Positions 14,305 to 14,927 of a stretch of 14,927 nt of DNA are shown here, piece after piece. This DNA is from Thermoplasmata archaeon. GTDB taxonomy: Archaea; Thermoplasmatota; E2; DHVEG-1; B8-G13. Where the stretch lies: positions 1 through 14,927 of the forward strand of contig JAGGYP010000049.1 in the NCBI GenBank assembly GCA_021162485.1, in the 5' to 3' direction. Position numbers and translations under genes: made by a program. Each line of letters opens with the position of its first letter. Within the stretch, counting starts at the first letter, position 1. The notes under the pieces are model-generated. The model did no database searches and was not told where the DNA came from. It was given only the letters and a program-made list of their open reading frames with translations.

Positions 14305-14927
14305 CTATTTTTCTTTAACTTCCGGATAACCTTCTCCTTTTTGTAAATGTATTGGAATTCTATCATATATCCACACTGGGAATAAATTTGTTAATTTAAT
14401 AATCAAAACCTGGGAAAACGGAAATTCTATAATTTTTTTACCTTTTCTAATACCATTTACAATTATTCTAGCTGCATCTTTTGCTTCTATTGCACCATGT
14501 CTAGGATATTTTTCTATCATTGATGTTTTAACAGATCCTGGTTTAATAGTAATAATTTTTATACCATATTTTTGTAAAACCTCTGCCCTTAGACTTTCTA
14601 AAAAGAGACTCAACGCTGCTTTACTTGCTCCATATGCACCCCAACCAGGGACTCCTCTTTTGTCAGGTAGTGTTGATATTGCTGCTATAACACCGTTTTT
14701 TTGTTTTTTCATTATAGGTAGAAGATATTCTAAAAAATAGATGTTTGCCATAAAATTTATGTCTATTGAGTCTTTTATTATAGAGCTTTTAAAATCCTCT
14801 ACAGGATTTGGTATTAGAACACCAGCGGTTAAGATAGCTATATCTATTCTTCCAAATCTCTTTTTAGTAGATTCAACAGCATTTTTAATCTCATTTTTGT
14901 TTTTAACATCACATTTTATAGATAAAC
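14305..14927 (-). CDS. Short-chain dehydrogenase/reductase, 5' end cut by window edge
   Basis: The frame stays open to the window edge, upstream of the internal ATG at 14751, giving 207 residues of the C-terminal part. Roughly the first 45-50 residues, including the TGxxxGIG cofactor motif, lie outside. Visible motifs are CDV for adenine binding near the cut, ILTAGV in place of NNAG, the structural Asn in DINFMAN, the catalytic Ser in AAISTLPD, and the catalytic Y and K in AYGASKAAL. ITIKPGSVKT is the typical PGxVxT segment. The tail FPFSQVLIIKLTNLFPVWIY is hydrophobic and resembles the membrane-associated C-terminus of SDRs acting on lipid-like substrates. It is the upstream gene of the ligase/radical SAM group. 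NAD(P) choice and substrate are unknown. Confidence 0.9.
   Translation of the reverse strand, partial: LSIKCDVKNKNEIKNAVESTKKRFGRIDIAILTAGVLIPNPVEDFKSSIIKDSIDINFMANIYFLEYLLPIMKKQKNGVIAAISTLPDKRGVPGWGAYGASKAALSLFLESLRAEVLQKYGIKIITIKPGSVKTSMIEKYPRHGAIEAKDAARIIVNGIRKGKKIIEFPFSQVLIIKLTNLFPVWIYDRIPIHLQKGEGYPEVKEK

Noticed and set aside
1..14927. tRNA, rRNA, CRISPR array, IS element, integrase or defence genes
   Set aside because: I read both strands for T-loop GTTCGA strings, regularly spaced repeats, DDE or tyrosine recombinase motifs and terminal inverted repeats, and found none that held up.

Overview
The window reads as AT-rich chromosome of a euryarchaeal-type archaeon. The evidence is archaeal-specific protein content: an MBF1 with an N-terminal zinc ribbon, a type II methionine aminopeptidase, a membrane-anchored Lon-like (S16) protease of the COG1750 kind, and a fused double-domain tRNA-splicing endonuclease. 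Genes also carry purine-rich GGAGG/GGTGA ribosome sites and AT-rich TATA-like boxes. The fused endonuclease occurs in Archaeoglobus, Thermoplasma, methanosarcinal and halophilic groups; with this base composition I lean towards Thermoplasmatota or a relative, but this is an inference.

Layout. (1) 1-4366, minus strand: a tight run in the order coiled-coil protein, MBF1, Sua5/TsaC, methionine aminopeptidase, DUF72 protein, creatininase-family amidohydrolase (cut by the window edge). Spacings are 21-31 bases, or overlaps of 10 and 17 bases, so this is probably one transcript with an information-processing and protein-maturation flavour. (2) 4367-4578: a divergent promoter region. (3) 4579-8730, plus strand: secreted/membrane Lon-like protease, EndA and a secreted class I glutamine amidotransferase-like protein, in one operon ending at a T-run. 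(4) 8743-9967, plus strand: two genes with their own promoters, a metallo-beta-lactamase-fold hydrolase and a small secreted protein with an EF-hand/dockerin-like loop. (5) 9964-10938, minus: an NAD(P)-dependent 2-hydroxyacid dehydrogenase (GyaR type), converging on the small secreted gene so that both stop codons lie in one CTAG. (6) 11051-11458, plus: a two-TM protein with a C-terminal zinc ribbon. (7) 11464-14927, minus: a short-chain dehydrogenase (cut by the window edge), a PaaK/CapK-type adenylate-forming ligase and a B12-binding-like radical SAM enzyme. This could be a small biosynthetic cluster with no pathway I can name.

Several genes have an in-frame GTG or TTG codon upstream of a better ATG. 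The starts given here follow the ribosome site and family alignment: DUF72 1452, MBF1 3468, coiled-coil 4366, amidotransferase-like 7678, radical SAM 12777. The MBL gene appears to use a true TTG at 8813.

I saw no rRNA, tRNA, CRISPR array, transposase, integrase or defence system. No stretch over 300 bases lacks a gene. Most of the window is ordinary core genome. The least explained parts are the SDR/ligase/radical SAM cluster and the secreted proteins.
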